Assembly: GCF_025397915.1 (NCBI RefSeq) | Contig: NZ_JALIDZ010000003.1 | Coordinates: 1-64,000, forward strand | Length of the DNA: 64,000 nt | Direction: 5' to 3' | From: Microbaculum marinisediminis | GTDB lineage: Bacteria; Pseudomonadota; Alphaproteobacteria; Rhizobiales; Tepidamorphaceae | Part shown: positions 24,315 through 33,380 of the stretch, one piece after another | Numbering within the stretch: position 1 is the stretch's first letter | How the letters are laid out: each line of letters opens with the position of its first letter | Translations under genes and position numbers: made by a program | The notes under the pieces: model-generated | Database searches by the model: none | The model's input: the letters and a program-made list of their open reading frames with translations, nothing else | Told to the model about the DNA's origin: nothing

Positions 24315-24764
24315 GACGCCTCCCCGGCGAGGGACTTCAAGGGCGCGGCTGTCGCATCTTCGCGAGGCGCTGTAAAGGCCGAACCCGGGTCAAGGTAAGC
24401 GCCGGCGTCCCATTTCGGCACAAAATCGCCGCCGCCGTTAACCTGTAGAACGAGCCTAGAACAAATGCTGGCCGAATCGCTGACTCCGACGGAATCGCGT
24501 TTCGTTCCCGGCAAGATATTGGGTGGCTGGTTCATAATCCTACGATATCTGGATTCAGTCGGGTTGCGGCGAGGGTCTGCGGGCGCGTCAATCGTTAACC
24601 CGCGAACGGGAGTCATCCACAATCGCGGGCAAGCCGAGATCGGCGGTCAGGCGCGATTGGGCCTGAAGATGGTGACGGGGGCATGGCGATAGAAGGGCAG
24701 GTGGCATAGCCGCCTACTCTTTATAGCCGGGGGGCCGAACGGAGTCCGCCGGACCTCCGGCAGT
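24315..24764. other. 450-base gap between helicase and methyltransferase
   Basis: No convincing gene is seen. A 75-residue plus-strand frame at 24465-24692 has no recognisable motif. Besides the candidate LexA box at 24448-24462 I see no clear promoter hexamers. The stretch serves as the helicase upstream region. Confidence 0.5.
24448..24462 (-). promoter_or_regulatory. candidate LexA (SOS) box upstream of helicase
   Basis: GAAC-GAGCCTA-GAAC fits the alphaproteobacterial LexA motif GAAC-N7-GAAC exactly. It lies in a true intergenic region about 135 bases before the helicase start. The motif has only eight fixed bases, so one or two chance hits are expected in a window this size; the intergenic position is the main support. 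Confidence 0.35.
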
Positions 24765-25496
24765 TCATCGGCTCTCAAGCAGCCGGTAGCCGCAATCGAG
24801 GGATTCGAGACCAGCGAAATGTCCATGGCGGCGTTCCCATTCGCCGCTTTCCAGATCGTTCGCCAGCTTCGCCAACCCCTCCGAAACGTCGCCCATTGCC
24901 CAGAAACAGGACATCGCGGTGCGGACCCTCTCGTCGAGATAGGCCGCCGGACGTCGCCAGTAGCCGGCCAGAAACCCGTCCGTGCAGTCGTGCGGAACAG
25001 GCACCGACGAAACCGAAATGGGCCCGAGCCAGCGCGCGAAGTCGGCCATCGTGGGCATCTGGCCTTCGTCCAGTGAAACGAGCGCCGGAAAATACTCGGC
25101 GAGCCAGAACCCGCGAAACGAAGGGTCGTAGGTCAGGAAGACGATTTTTCCGCGGGTTACGCGACGCATCTCGGCGACGCCCCGCTCCTTGTCCGACCAG
25201 TGGTGGATCGTCAGAACCGCCATCGCGGCATCGAACGACTTGTCGCCGAAGGGCAGATTTTCCGCGCTTGCCTGAATGACGGTCGCGTCCGAAGCGGGGC
25301 GCTGCCCGATCATCCTGGCCGAGGGTTCGACAGCCGTGATCTGGCGATCCGAAGGCTCGTAGGAGCCTGTCCCGGCCCCGACGTTCAAGACGGTTTCCGC
25401 ATCGCCGAGGGCTGTTTCGACTTGCCGGGCAATTCGTGGGTCAGGTCGACGCAGATCCGCGTAGTTCAGGCCGATCGTGTCGTACAGATTGTTCAT
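24765..25496 (-). CDS. class I SAM-dependent methyltransferase
   Basis: The motif I loop VLNVGAGTGSYEP, the post-I acidic region ITAVEPSARMIGQRP, and the motif FDAAMAVLTIHHWSDKERG identify a small-molecule methyltransferase of the Methyltransf_11 type. The protein has 243 residues from the start MNNLYDTIGLNYADLR; the longer frame from 25526 adds ten unlikely residues. The substrate is unknown. It lies alone between the helicase upstream region and a DUF3108 gene on the same strand, with a 132-base gap. Confidence 0.8.
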   Translation of the reverse strand: MNNLYDTIGLNYADLRRPDPRIARQVETALGDAETVLNVGAGTGSYEPSDRQITAVEPSARMIGQRPASDATVIQASAENLPFGDKSFDAAMAVLTIHHWSDKERGVAEMRRVTRGKIVFLTYDPSFRGFWLAEYFPALVSLDEGQMPTMADFARWLGPISVSSVPVPHDCTDGFLAGYWRRPAAYLDERVRTAMSCFWAMGDVSEGLAKLANDLESGEWERRHGHFAGLESLDCGYRLLESR

Positions 25497-25628
25497 GCGC
25501 GCGCATGCCTTGGAGCAACATTCCACCCCCCGACCAACAGCCGATGGACCGCAAGTCGACGCGCGCCGTTCCGCCGGCGTCAGATCTGTGCCGGGGGCCG
25601 GCCTGCGGGGCTTGCGGAGGTAACCCGA

Positions 25629-26501
25629 TTATTCGCCGAGCGCGGCTGCGCGCGTGTTCAATGCGCCGGTCGTCGTGGTCGCGCCTGCCTGGATGACGGC
25701 GAGGCCGATCGGGGTCGGGATCGAAATGCGGTAGGGCACCAGCAGATCGGATCCGGCGACCGGGGCGAGCTTCAGCTCGATATCGATCTTCTCGGCCATC
25801 TCCACCTCCTTCTTGTCGGTGCGATGGCCGGCAATGGCGCGGTAGTGGGCGCCGCAGACGAGAACCTGTCCGCCCGGGACGTCGCTGCTGGAGATCGATT
25901 CGATCTTGCGGAACTCGAGCGTCACGTCGAAGCGCTCGCGGCCGTTGTAGATCGGCACGGTGCGTTCGCAGGCGCGCTTGTCGATTCCGCTCGGCGTATT
26001 GCCGCCGGCGACGATCAGGGCGCTCATCGGATCGATCGTGTTCTTGGTATGCGCGTCGGTGACCTGCACCCGATTGGGGTGCTTGTACCATTCCTTGGGC
26101 ACCGGCGGGGTCAGCTTCAGGCGGCGGACGCCGTCCTGGTTCATGGTCATGCGGACCTTGGCGGACTTCTTGCCGTCGGTGGCGTCGACGCTGAAGGCGC
26201 GCGGCTGTGTTCCGCCCGACATCAGGCGGCCGGCCGAGGAGGCGCTGGCCGTATAGTCATAGACGGCACCGGCGAGCCCGGTGAGCTTGCCGTATCCGTC
26301 GAGACGGTACTGGGGGCCGTCGAACGTGCCGCTGAGGGTGGCCTTGCCGACGGGGACGCCGGCGAGATAGGCGCTGTAATCGGTCTTGAACTTGTACTCG
26401 GCGGCCGATGTCGTGCCTGCCGACAGGACAAGCCCCGCAAACGCGACCGCGCAGGCGGACCTTCCGCCAAGACCGGCCAACGATGCACCTGCCTTCATCA
26501 C
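25629..26501 (-). CDS. DUF3108 periplasmic protein
   Basis: A signal peptide (MMKAGASLAGLGG, then a hydrophobic core ending SAGTTSAAE) is followed by YKFKTDYSAYLAGVPVGKAT, DGYGKLTGLAGAVYDYTASA and, later, HTKNTIDPMSALIVAGG. The last is the typical DUF3108 block (D-P-x-S-A). The remaining C-terminus has ...LLVPYRISIPTPIGLAVI. The family is predicted to be periplasmic and of unknown function; its fold is related to outer-membrane lipid carriers. No operon partner is obvious. Confidence 0.85.
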   Translation of the reverse strand: MMKAGASLAGLGGRSACAVAFAGLVLSAGTTSAAEYKFKTDYSAYLAGVPVGKATLSGTFDGPQYRLDGYGKLTGLAGAVYDYTASASSAGRLMSGGTQPRAFSVDATDGKKSAKVRMTMNQDGVRRLKLTPPVPKEWYKHPNRVQVTDAHTKNTIDPMSALIVAGGNTPSGIDKRACERTVPIYNGRERFDVTLEFRKIESISSSDVPGGQVLVCGAHYRAIAGHRTDKKEVEMAEKIDIELKLAPVAGSDLLVPYRISIPTPIGLAVIQAGATTTTGALNTRAAALGE

Positions 26502-26636
26502 CTTACCGCCTCATACTGACCGGCCGGCAGAACCGGCCTTGCCGGAAACGCTACGCCCTACGGAGCGCAGAATCTCGTGCCAAGGTTAAGGAACAGTATA
26601 GCGCAATTTCGTCGACAGCGTGGCGAGGCGGTATTT

Positions 26637-27090
26637 TCAGCCGGCTTTTCTCCCGGCCGCCAGGGCGGCGGAGGCGTCCCCCCACAGGCGGGCGATGGTG
26701 TCGGCCCCGAACCGGTTTCGGCAGAATTCGCAGGTCTTCGCGTAGAACAGTCGGGTTTCGTCCAAGGCGTCTTGGCTCAGCGCGGTCCGGCGCGGCGTCG
26801 AAGGCGCGTTTCAGGTTCCGGATGGTCACTTCGTACCGGGTGCGCAATCGCGGCCGCGGAGTATCGAAGCTCTCCCGGAGAAGGGGATTCAGCACAGTTT
26901 CCTCGTCCTGGTCGGCCTCGACCGTCCAGCGCTTATGCAGTTTCATGCGCAGGGACGACTAGATGCGCTCCAGGGGGCGCGCATCAGAAACAGGGCTTTG
27001 ACCGTGAAGCCCCTGGGTTCCAGCAGCGATCGGATGTAAAGGAAATGGTCCGGTCTCAGTCCGCCGACGGAACAGCGGGACGAGACTAAG
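26637..27090 (-). pseudogene. sulfotransferase-family pseudogene
   Basis: Stitched over three frames on the minus strand, the segment reads as the C-terminal half of a sulfotransferase. Its pieces are LRPDHFLYIRSLLEPRGFTV plus KALFLMR, then (after a frameshift near 26968) PLERI-stop-SSLRMKLHKRWTV, where a TAG replaces the usual Trp. Next come RTRYEVTIRNLKRAFDAAP and, after a second frameshift or deletion near 26790, LSQDALDETRLFYAKTCEFC and RNRFGADTIARLWG, ending at a stop. The N-terminal half with the PAPS-binding 5' loop is absent. The rpmB promoter follows directly. Confidence 0.72.
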
Positions 27091-27113
27091 GCGCAGTGAT
27101 TCCGTCTGCCCGC

Positions 27114-27142
27114 TTGACGCTTGGCGGCCCGCTTACTATACG
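27114..27142 (+). promoter_or_regulatory. sigma-70 promoter of rpmB
   Basis: TTGACG (27114-27119) and TATACG (27137-27142) are separated by exactly 17 bases, about 80 bases before the rpmB start. Both hexamers are close to consensus, fitting a highly expressed ribosomal protein gene. Confidence 0.7.
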
Positions 27143-27224
27143 CTTTCGACGAAATCCCTACACGGCAAGGCCAGACTCGGCCACCGGCGTCTCCGGCGGC
27201 CGTAGACAATTGAGGATCAGTAGA

Positions 27225-27518
27225 ATGGCCCGGCGTTGTGAATTGACCGGAAAGTCGGTCATGACCGGAAACAATGTGAGCCACGCCAACAACAAGACCC
27301 GGCGTCGGTTCCTGCCCAATCTCGTCAACGTGACGTTGCTGAGCGACGTGCTCGACCGCGGCTACAAGCTGCGCGTCTCCGCGCATGCGCTGCGCAGCGT
27401 CGAGCATCGCGGCGGTCTCGACGCGTTCCTTCTGAAGGCGCGCGACGAGGATCTGTCCGACAAGGCGCTCACGCTGAAGCGGGACATCGCCAAGGCGACG
27501 GCCGCCAAGGCGGCCTGA
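27225..27518 (+). CDS. rpmB: 50S ribosomal protein L28
   Basis: This is a 97-residue protein with the L28 start [20 protein letters not shown] followed by [13 protein letters not shown] and [15 protein letters not shown]-like sequence (here [15 protein letters not shown]). The long form with a C-terminal extension of basic and Ala residues is normal for alphaproteobacteria. The start at 27225 has TGAGGA eleven to sixteen bases upstream. It is transcribed from its own promoter and is followed after 43 bases by a queuosine-precursor transporter gene. Confidence 0.97.
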   Translation: MARRCELTGKSVMTGNNVSHANNKTRRRFLPNLVNVTLLSDVLDRGYKLRVSAHALRSVEHRGGLDAFLLKARDEDLSDKALTLKRDIAKATAAKAA

Positions 27519-27561
27519 CCCGACGCCTGTCCGGCAGCTTCGCTCCGACGGCGCGCGAGAG

Positions 27562-28197
27562 ATGTCGCATTCCGACGAAAAGAGCAAAACCGGGCCGGCC
27601 AAGGCACGGTTGCTCATTCCGTCCGGGCTGTTCGTTCCAATCGGGGCGATGGCCCTGGTGGTCGTCGCCTCGAACATTCTCGTCCAGTACCCGTTCACGC
27701 CCTGGGGCCTTGCCGACTATCTCACCTGGGGCGCGTTCACCTATCCCTTCGCCTTCCTGGTCACCGACCTGACCAATCGCCGCTTCGGGCCGAAGGCCGC
27801 GCGCACCGTGGTCTATGTCGGGTTCGCCGCCGCCGTCGTGCTGTCTATCGTGCTGGCGACGCCGCGTATCGCGCTCGCCTCGGGAACCGCGTTCCTGACC
27901 GCGCAGCTGATCGACGTTGCCGTGTTCCACCGCCTGCGCCAGCGTCTCTGGTGGATGGCGCCGCTGGCGTCCTCGCTGATCGGCTCGACCGTCGACACCG
28001 CGCTGTTCTTCACGCTTGCCTTTGCCGGCAGCGGTGTCGGCACGGCCGATTACTGGGGGCTGACGCTGCCGGTCTGGGTCGGCTGGGCGACGTTCGATTT
28101 CCTGGTGAAGGCCGTGCATGCGGTCGCTATGCTCGGCCCCTTCCACCTCCTGCGCTCGCGCATCAAGGCCAGTCGGGAAGAATATCCCGCGCTGTGA
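27562..28197 (+). CDS. VUT-family queuosine precursor transporter (YhhQ-like)
   Basis: This 211-residue membrane protein has about six hydrophobic segments. The conserved VUT blocks are visible: YLTWGAFTYPFAFLVTDLTN followed by RRFGPKAAR, then TAQLIDVAVFHRLRQ and SLIGSTVDTALFFTLAF. YhhQ proteins import the queuosine precursors preQ0/preQ1 or queuine for tRNA modification. It lies directly downstream of rpmB, so the pair may be co-transcribed. The assignment to family is firm; the transported precursor is inferred. Confidence 0.9.
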   Translation: MSHSDEKSKTGPAKARLLIPSGLFVPIGAMALVVVASNILVQYPFTPWGLADYLTWGAFTYPFAFLVTDLTNRRFGPKAARTVVYVGFAAAVVLSIVLATPRIALASGTAFLTAQLIDVAVFHRLRQRLWWMAPLASSLIGSTVDTALFFTLAFAGSGVGTADYWGLTLPVWVGWATFDFLVKAVHAVAMLGPFHLLRSRIKASREEYPAL

Positions 28198-28302
28198 TCG
28201 CGGGTGAAGCCCGCAGGTTGGCCGTCCTCGAAACGGCGAGCCCGTGTTCCTCGGGATGACGTGTGGTTGTCGCGACTACGGCGGCACCGGGGGAATTGCG
28301 CC

Positions 28303-29334
28303 CTACAGAAGCTCGAACTGCAGGATCAGCGTGCGCTGCAGCAGGTTGAAGTTGTCGTCCGAGATGATCGTCAGGACGGTGCGGCCCTGCGCGTCCGTGT
28401 GCACGGCGACGCCTTCCATGTTGTCGACCTCGTGGGCGGAGCCGGCGGTCAGGAGCGTGGCGGCCTCCATCGGTTGGGGACCGTCGAGCGCGGCGGCGGG
28501 AATGCGCCGCAGCCGCATGGCCACGCCCGAGAAGATGCTGAAATAGCGCTCCAGAACGATCAGATCGCCGCCGGGCAGGGCGACGATGTCGGTCAGGTTG
28601 AAATCGGAGGTGCGCTTCAGGCCGAGGTCGCGGATCTCTCCATTCCGGATCATCCAGCCGGGAATGACGTCCGGTTCTTCCGTCACGATGCTCTCGGCGA
28701 AGGTGACGATGGCGCCGCCATTGGGGGCGCCGGGCGGGATGACGGCGATGCCCTCCAACCCCTTGTTTTCGGGCAGGGCGGCGACAGCATCGGGCAGGGC
28801 GAGGCGCTTTGCCGTGACCGGCGCGCCTTTGTCATCGACGCGGACCTGCAGGATGCGGTTGTCGCGTTCGAAACCGATAAGAAAGTCGCCCGACACGCTG
28901 CCTTCGGCAAGGCCGTTGCCGCCGAGGGCCCTGAGCGATTCCGCGTCGGAGCTCTCCTTGTCGCCGAGCGGCTTGCCGTCGGCGCCGATCAGCCGGTAGG
29001 CGGCGACGTCGGACAGGCCGGCCAGGATACCGTCGTCGTAATCGAGGGTGGCGGAGAACAGGTCGCCGTTGTCGCCGACGAGAAGCGCCTTGCGGCCGTC
29101 GCCGGAGATCTCGATTCCCGACAGGCCGCCGAATCGGTCGTCGGAGGAGTCGACCTCGATGCCGCCGAGAAAGCGCAGGCCGTCGAATACGGCTCGCGAC
29201 GGATCGTCCTCATCGAAGGCGGGGACGGGGCTCGCCTCGACCGGCACGGCCGCCTCGGTCGCCACCGCTTCCATCGGCGCGGACCAGCTCGCCAGCAGCA
29301 GCGCGAAGAGCAGGGGGGCGGCAGTCCGGGGCAT
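28303..29334 (-). CDS. secreted esterase-like/phytase-like beta-propeller protein
   Basis: A signal peptide (MPRTAAPLLFALLLASWSAP, cleavage near AVA-TEA) precedes a single phytase-like domain. Conserved pieces are FLGGIEVDSSDDRFGGLSGI, LLVGDNGDLFSATLDYDDG, ENKGLEGIAVIPPG and, near the end, NMEGVAVHTDAQGRTVLTII plus SDDNFNLLQRTLILQFEL. These fit the esterase-like phytase family. True phytase or esterase activity is unproven. The ATG at 29334 was chosen because it gives a standard signal peptide and sits seven bases after the cobT stop; the longer frame from 29376 overlaps cobT. It seems to be the last gene of the cobS-cobT transcript. Confidence 0.8.
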   Translation of the reverse strand: MPRTAAPLLFALLLASWSAPMEAVATEAAVPVEASPVPAFDEDDPSRAVFDGLRFLGGIEVDSSDDRFGGLSGIEISGDGRKALLVGDNGDLFSATLDYDDGILAGLSDVAAYRLIGADGKPLGDKESSDAESLRALGGNGLAEGSVSGDFLIGFERDNRILQVRVDDKGAPVTAKRLALPDAVAALPENKGLEGIAVIPPGAPNGGAIVTFAESIVTEEPDVIPGWMIRNGEIRDLGLKRTSDFNLTDIVALPGGDLIVLERYFSIFSGVAMRLRRIPAAALDGPQPMEAATLLTAGSAHEVDNMEGVAVHTDAQGRTVLTIISDDNFNLLQRTLILQFELL

Positions 29335-29341
29335 GACCCCG

Positions 29342-31255
29342 TCAGGCCACGGCGCGCGTACGCGCGCCGCCACCACGCGGCATGCCGCGCGAAGGGCCGG
29401 GGGTCTCTTCGAACAGTTCGGCGAGCTTCTCGGTCATGGCGCCGCCGAGCTCCTCGGCGTCGACGATGGTGACGGCGCGGCGGTAGTAGCGCGTGACGTC
29501 GTGGCCAATGCCGATGGCGATCAGCTCGACCGGCGAGCGGGTCTCGATGTCCTCGATGACCTGGCGCAGGTGGCGCTCCAGATAGTTGCCGGGATTGACC
29601 GACAGGGTGGAGTCGTCAACCGGGGCGCCGTCGGAGATCATCATCAGGATCCGCCGCTGCTCGGGACGCGCCAGCAGGCGATCATGCGCCCAGGCGAGGG
29701 CCTCGCCGTCGATGTTTTCCTTCAGGAGCCCCTCGCGCATCATCAGGCCCAGATTGCGCCGGGCGCGCCGCCACGGCATGTCGGCGGGCTTGTAGATGAT
29801 GTGGCGCAGATCGTTGAGGCGGCCGGGATTGAGAGGCTTGCCCGACGAAAGCCAGTGCTCGCGGCTCTGGCCGCCCTTCCAGGCGCGGGTGGTGAAGCCG
29901 AGGATCTCGACCTTGACGCCGCAGCGCTCGAGCGTGCGCGCCAGGATGTCGGCGCAGGTGGCGGCGACGGTGATCGGCCGGCCGCGCATCGAACCGGAAT
30001 TGTCGAGCAGCAGCGTCACCACCGTATCGCGGAAATCGGTGTCGCGCTCCATCTTGAAGGTCAGCGGGTGCAGCGGATCGATGACCACGCGGTGAAGCCG
30101 CGCGGCGTCGAGGGTGCCTTCCTCGAGATCGAAGTCCCAGGAGCGATTCTGCTGCGCCATCAGGCGACGCTGCAACCGGTTCGCGAGCCGCGTGACGACG
30201 CCCTGGAGGTGATGCAGCTGCTTGTCGAGGAAGCCGCGCAGGCGCTCCAGCTCCTCCGAATCGCACAGCTCGTCGGCGGTGACGGTCTCGTCAAAGCGGG
30301 AGGTGAAGATGCGATAGGCGTTCTCCCCCGTCATGTTGGAGAACGGGAAATTCGGCCGCCACGGCTCGGTGGAGTCGGTGGCGTCCGCGGCGTCGGCGTC
30401 CTCGTCGATCTCCTCGGCGCTGGTTTCCGTCGCCTCGACCTCGCCTTCGTCCTGCTCGGAGGATTCCTGGCTCTCGTCGGCGGCGGCCTCGGCCGCCTCC
30501 TGCTCGCCTTCCTCTCCGGACTCGCCCTGGGTGTCGGAGGAATCGTCGCCCTCGGCGGATTCGTCGTCGTCCTCCTGCTCGGCGCCCAGCTCGTCGGCCA
30601 TGTCGAAGGCGGCGATCATGTCGCGCACGAGACGGGCATAGCCGTCCTGGTCATCGACCAGCTCGGAGAGGCGGTCGAGTTCGCCGCCGGCCTTCTGCTC
30701 GATCCAGTCGCGCCACAGGTCGACGACGCGCTGGCCGCTCGGCGGCGGGGCCATGCCGGTCAGGCGCTCGCGGGTGATCAGCGCGACGGCTTCCTCCAGC
30801 GGCGCGTCGGCGCGCGACTCGGCGGCCGAGGTGTTCATGCGCTGGTAGCGCGCCTCCAGCATGGCGCCGATGTTGTCGGCGACGCCGGACATGCGCTGCG
30901 AGCCAATCGATTCGCAGCGCGCCTGCTCGACCGCCTCGAACAGCGTCCGCGCGTTGCGGCCCTGCGGCAGCAGCTTGCGATGGACACCCTGGTCGTGACA
31001 GGCGAGCCTGAGCGCCATGGAATCGGCGAGGCCGCGGGTGACGGCGGCGTCGGCGGCCGTCATCTTCCGCGGCGGCTCCGGCAGCCGGACATTGGTGCCC
31101 GACGCACCGGCCCGATCGGAGGCGTAGGTGACCTCGACGTCGTTGCGCCCCGAGATCGCCTTAACCGCGGCCGTGACGGCGCGCTTGAACGGCTCGTTCG
31201 GCGCGATACGGCCGGGCTGGCCGGGCTTCCTGTTGCTGGTCGGGGGGCCGGACAC
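29342..31255 (-). CDS. cobT: cobaltochelatase subunit CobT
   Basis: CobT and CobS form the AAA+ motor that works with CobN to insert cobalt into hydrogenobyrinic acid a,c-diamide in aerobic cobalamin synthesis. The 637-residue protein has the CobT N-terminal region ([18 protein letters not shown]), a long Asp/Glu/Ser-rich middle (about residues 215-310) and a C-terminal VWA domain with the MIDAS motif [23 protein letters not shown] is the start codon, 27 bases after the cobS stop. CobN is not in this window. Confidence 0.95.
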   Translation of the reverse strand: MSGPPTSNRKPGQPGRIAPNEPFKRAVTAAVKAISGRNDVEVTYASDRAGASGTNVRLPEPPRKMTAADAAVTRGLADSMALRLACHDQGVHRKLLPQGRNARTLFEAVEQARCESIGSQRMSGVADNIGAMLEARYQRMNTSAAESRADAPLEEAVALITRERLTGMAPPPSGQRVVDLWRDWIEQKAGGELDRLSELVDDQDGYARLVRDMIAAFDMADELGAEQEDDDESAEGDDSSDTQGESGEEGEQEAAEAAADESQESSEQDEGEVEATETSAEEIDEDADAADATDSTEPWRPNFPFSNMTGENAYRIFTSRFDETVTADELCDSEELERLRGFLDKQLHHLQGVVTRLANRLQRRLMAQQNRSWDFDLEEGTLDAARLHRVVIDPLHPLTFKMERDTDFRDTVVTLLLDNSGSMRGRPITVAATCADILARTLERCGVKVEILGFTTRAWKGGQSREHWLSSGKPLNPGRLNDLRHIIYKPADMPWRRARRNLGLMMREGLLKENIDGEALAWAHDRLLARPEQRRILMMISDGAPVDDSTLSVNPGNYLERHLRQVIEDIETRSPVELIAIGIGHDVTRYYRRAVTIVDAEELGGAMTEKLAELFEETPGPSRGMPRGGGARTRAVA

Positions 31256-31282
31256 GGGGCGTCACAGAGCCTCAGTTAGCGA

Positions 31283-32269
31283 TCAATTCAGGGCGACGTT
31301 GACCGCCGACTCCGGCAGATCCCTGCCGAAGCAGCGCTGGTAGAACTCGGCGACGATGCCGCGCTCGACCTCGTCGCACTTGTTCAGGAACGTCATGCGG
31401 AAGGCCATGCCGATATCGCCGAAGATCTGCGCGTTCTCCGACCAGGTGATCACCGTGCGCGGGCTCATCACCGTCGACAGGTCGCCGTTGATGAAGGCGT
31501 TTCGGGTCAGGTCGGCGACGCGCACCATCTTCGAGACGATGTCGCGACCCTCGTCGTTCTGGTAGTGCTTGGCCTTGGCCAGGACGATCGCCACCTCGTC
31601 GTCGTGCGGCAGGTAGTTCAGGGTGACGACGATCGACCAGCGGTCCATCTGGCCCTGGTTGATCTGCTGGGTGCCGTGATAGAGCCCCGAAGTATCGCCG
31701 AGACCGATGGTGTTGGTCGTGGCGAACATGCGGAAGGCGGGATGCGGGCGGATGACGCGGCGCTGGTCGAGAAGGGTCAGCTTGCCCGAAACCTCGAGAA
31801 CGCGCTGGATGACGAACATCACGTCCGGGCGGCCGGCATCGTACTCGTCGAAGACGAGCGCGGTGTTGGTCTGCAGCGCCCACGGCAGGATTCCGTCCTG
31901 GAACTCGGTGACCTGCATGCCGTCCTTCAGCACGATCGCGTCCTTGCCGACGAGATCGATACGGGAGATGTGGCTGTCGAGGTTGACGCGCACGCACGGC
32001 CAGTTCAGTCGCGAGGCGACCTGCTCGATATGGGTCGACTTGCCGGTGCCGTGATAGCCCTGGATCAGGACGCGGCGGTTGTAGGCGAAGCCGGCAAGGA
32101 TCGCGAGCGTGGTTTCCCGGTTGAACTGGTAGTCCGGATCGACCTCCGGAACGTGCTCGTCCGGCTCGGAATAGGCCGGCACTTCCATGTCGCTGTCGAT
32201 ACCAAACACCTGGCGAACCGACACCTTCATGTCCGGCAAAGCTTGCGGCTCCGTAACTGCGGTATTCAT
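31283..32269 (-). CDS. cobS: cobaltochelatase subunit CobS
   Basis: This AAA+ ATPase of 328 residues has Walker [20 protein letters not shown], Walker [21 protein letters not shown], and sensor-1-like [20 protein letters not shown]. It forms the ring that drives cobalt chelation with CobT. ATG 32269 is supported by GGAGG immediately upstream; the frame from 32296 would add nine residues without a site. Downstream cobT follows after 27 bases. Confidence 0.96.
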   Translation of the reverse strand: MNTAVTEPQALPDMKVSVRQVFGIDSDMEVPAYSEPDEHVPEVDPDYQFNRETTLAILAGFAYNRRVLIQGYHGTGKSTHIEQVASRLNWPCVRVNLDSHISRIDLVGKDAIVLKDGMQVTEFQDGILPWALQTNTALVFDEYDAGRPDVMFVIQRVLEVSGKLTLLDQRRVIRPHPAFRMFATTNTIGLGDTSGLYHGTQQINQGQMDRWSIVVTLNYLPHDDEVAIVLAKAKHYQNDEGRDIVSKMVRVADLTRNAFINGDLSTVMSPRTVITWSENAQIFGDIGMAFRMTFLNKCDEVERGIVAEFYQRCFGRDLPESAVNVALN

Positions 32270-32346
32270 GCTGCCTCCAGCTTGCGGAACACGCATGGCG
32301 TCCCGACTGTCAAACCCTCGCGTTTATTGAAGCGCGCCGACAATAC

Positions 32347-32985
32347 TCAGCTATCGCGATAGAAGCCAGAGGCCTTGAGGGTATTGTAGGCCTCGATGAT
32401 CGAGCGCAGCCGATCCTCCTTGGATCGATCCCCGCCATTGGCGTCCGGGTGATGGCGCTTCACCAGTTCCTTGTAACGAACCTTGATTTCGGGGCCCGTT
32501 GCCGTCTCGTCAAGACCAAGGACGTCGAGCGAGCGCCGTTCGAGTGCGCCGATACGGCGTTTTCTCACCGACGGCTCGTCGCCACGCGGTGTGCCGCGGC
32601 CGGCCTCGGCGAAGAAATCGTAGGGATCGGAGTACATTCCGGCCCGGAACGCCTCGGCCGCGCTGCGCTTGCCAGCGGCATTTTGTCCTTTTCCGTCGAC
32701 GCCCATAGACCAGGTCGGCCGGTGGCCGGTCGCGCGCGACCGCAGCCACTCCTGAACATCGCTCTCCGACATGCCGGAGAACCAGTTGTAGGACTTGTTG
32801 TAGTCGCGCACGTGGTCGATGCAGAAATTGTAGTACTCGCCCTCCTTGTGCCGGCCCTTGGGCGCGCGATGGCCGCCCGGCTGACGACAGCCCGGCGCCT
32901 CGCATTGCGGCACGCGCTCGGCGGCACGGCGCTCCTCGTCGGGGCGCACCCGGATCCGGTCGAACCATTTTGAATTCAGTTTCAT
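32347..32985 (-). CDS. J-domain (DnaJ-like) protein
   Basis: This 212-residue protein has a C-terminal J domain: LDVLGLDETATGPEIKVRYK followed by ELVKRHHPDANGGDRSKEDR, with the HPD motif that stimulates DnaK. The N-terminal half has a cysteine pair in QCEAPGCRQPGGHRAP and the motif YYNFCIDHVRDYNKSYNWF, perhaps a small metal site. The start MKLNSKWFDRIRVRP at 32985 matches the family; a longer frame to 33021 would add unlikely residues. It lies 77 bases upstream of cobS on the same strand, an arrangement common in Rhizobiales. The client is unknown. Confidence 0.9.
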   Translation of the reverse strand: MKLNSKWFDRIRVRPDEERRAAERVPQCEAPGCRQPGGHRAPKGRHKEGEYYNFCIDHVRDYNKSYNWFSGMSESDVQEWLRSRATGHRPTWSMGVDGKGQNAAGKRSAAEAFRAGMYSDPYDFFAEAGRGTPRGDEPSVRKRRIGALERRSLDVLGLDETATGPEIKVRYKELVKRHHPDANGGDRSKEDRLRSIIEAYNTLKASGFYRDS

Positions 32986-33095
32986 GGGTCGAATTATGGG
33001 TAACCACGTGAATCGGCACAAGCGGTGCGCAGAAACGCGCCATGCGCATAGCTCGACGGCTTGACAGTCGTGCTTGCGCCGGCCACGAAAATCCG

Positions 33096-33380
33096 ATGAG
33101 CACCGGAACGAAGAACACCGGCGATCGTATCGCCGAGAAGTTGACGACCGCTTTCGCGCCGAGCGCGCTGGAAGTGATCGACGAATCCGAACGCCATCAT
33201 GGCCACGCCGGATGGCGGGAAGGTGGCGAGACCCATTTTCGCGTGAAGATCGTCGCGCAAGCCTTCGCGGGGAAAAGCCGCGTCGACCGGCACCGCATGG
33301 TCAACGACGCGCTCGCCGACGAACTGGCCGACCGTGTCCACGCGCTCGCGGTTTCGGCGAAGGCACCCGGCGAAGACTAG
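33096..33380 (+). CDS. bolA: BolA-family protein
   Basis: This 94-residue protein has the BolA fold signature: DRIAEKLTTAFAPSALEVID, SERHHGHAGW and ETHFRVKIVAQAFAGKSRVD, then RHRMVNDALADEL. BolA proteins pair with monothiol glutaredoxins and bind or sense iron-sulfur clusters. The His in RHRMV is the conserved ligand. ATG 33096 was chosen since 33042 would add 18 unrelated residues and overlap the divergent DnaJ-like gene's upstream region. Its end overlaps the convergent SufR-like gene by four bases. Confidence 0.9.
   Translation: MSTGTKNTGDRIAEKLTTAFAPSALEVIDESERHHGHAGWREGGETHFRVKIVAQAFAGKSRVDRHRMVNDALADELADRVHALAVSAKAPGED

Noticed and set aside
21519-24398. 959-residue open frame antisense to the helicase
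   Set aside because: It mirrors the helicase in a GC-rich codon context and shows no family motifs; the minus strand has clear helicase motifs.
24465-24692. 75-residue open frame right after the candidate LexA box
   Set aside because: It has no ribosome-binding site, no motif and no conservation argument.
26551-26946. 131-residue minus-strand open frame as an intact gene
   Set aside because: Only part of it matches a sulfotransferase and the C-terminus of the match lies in another frame, so it was called a pseudogene.
29048-31279. 743-residue open frame antisense to cobT and the phytase-like gene
   Set aside because: It spans two clear genes on the other strand and has no motifs.
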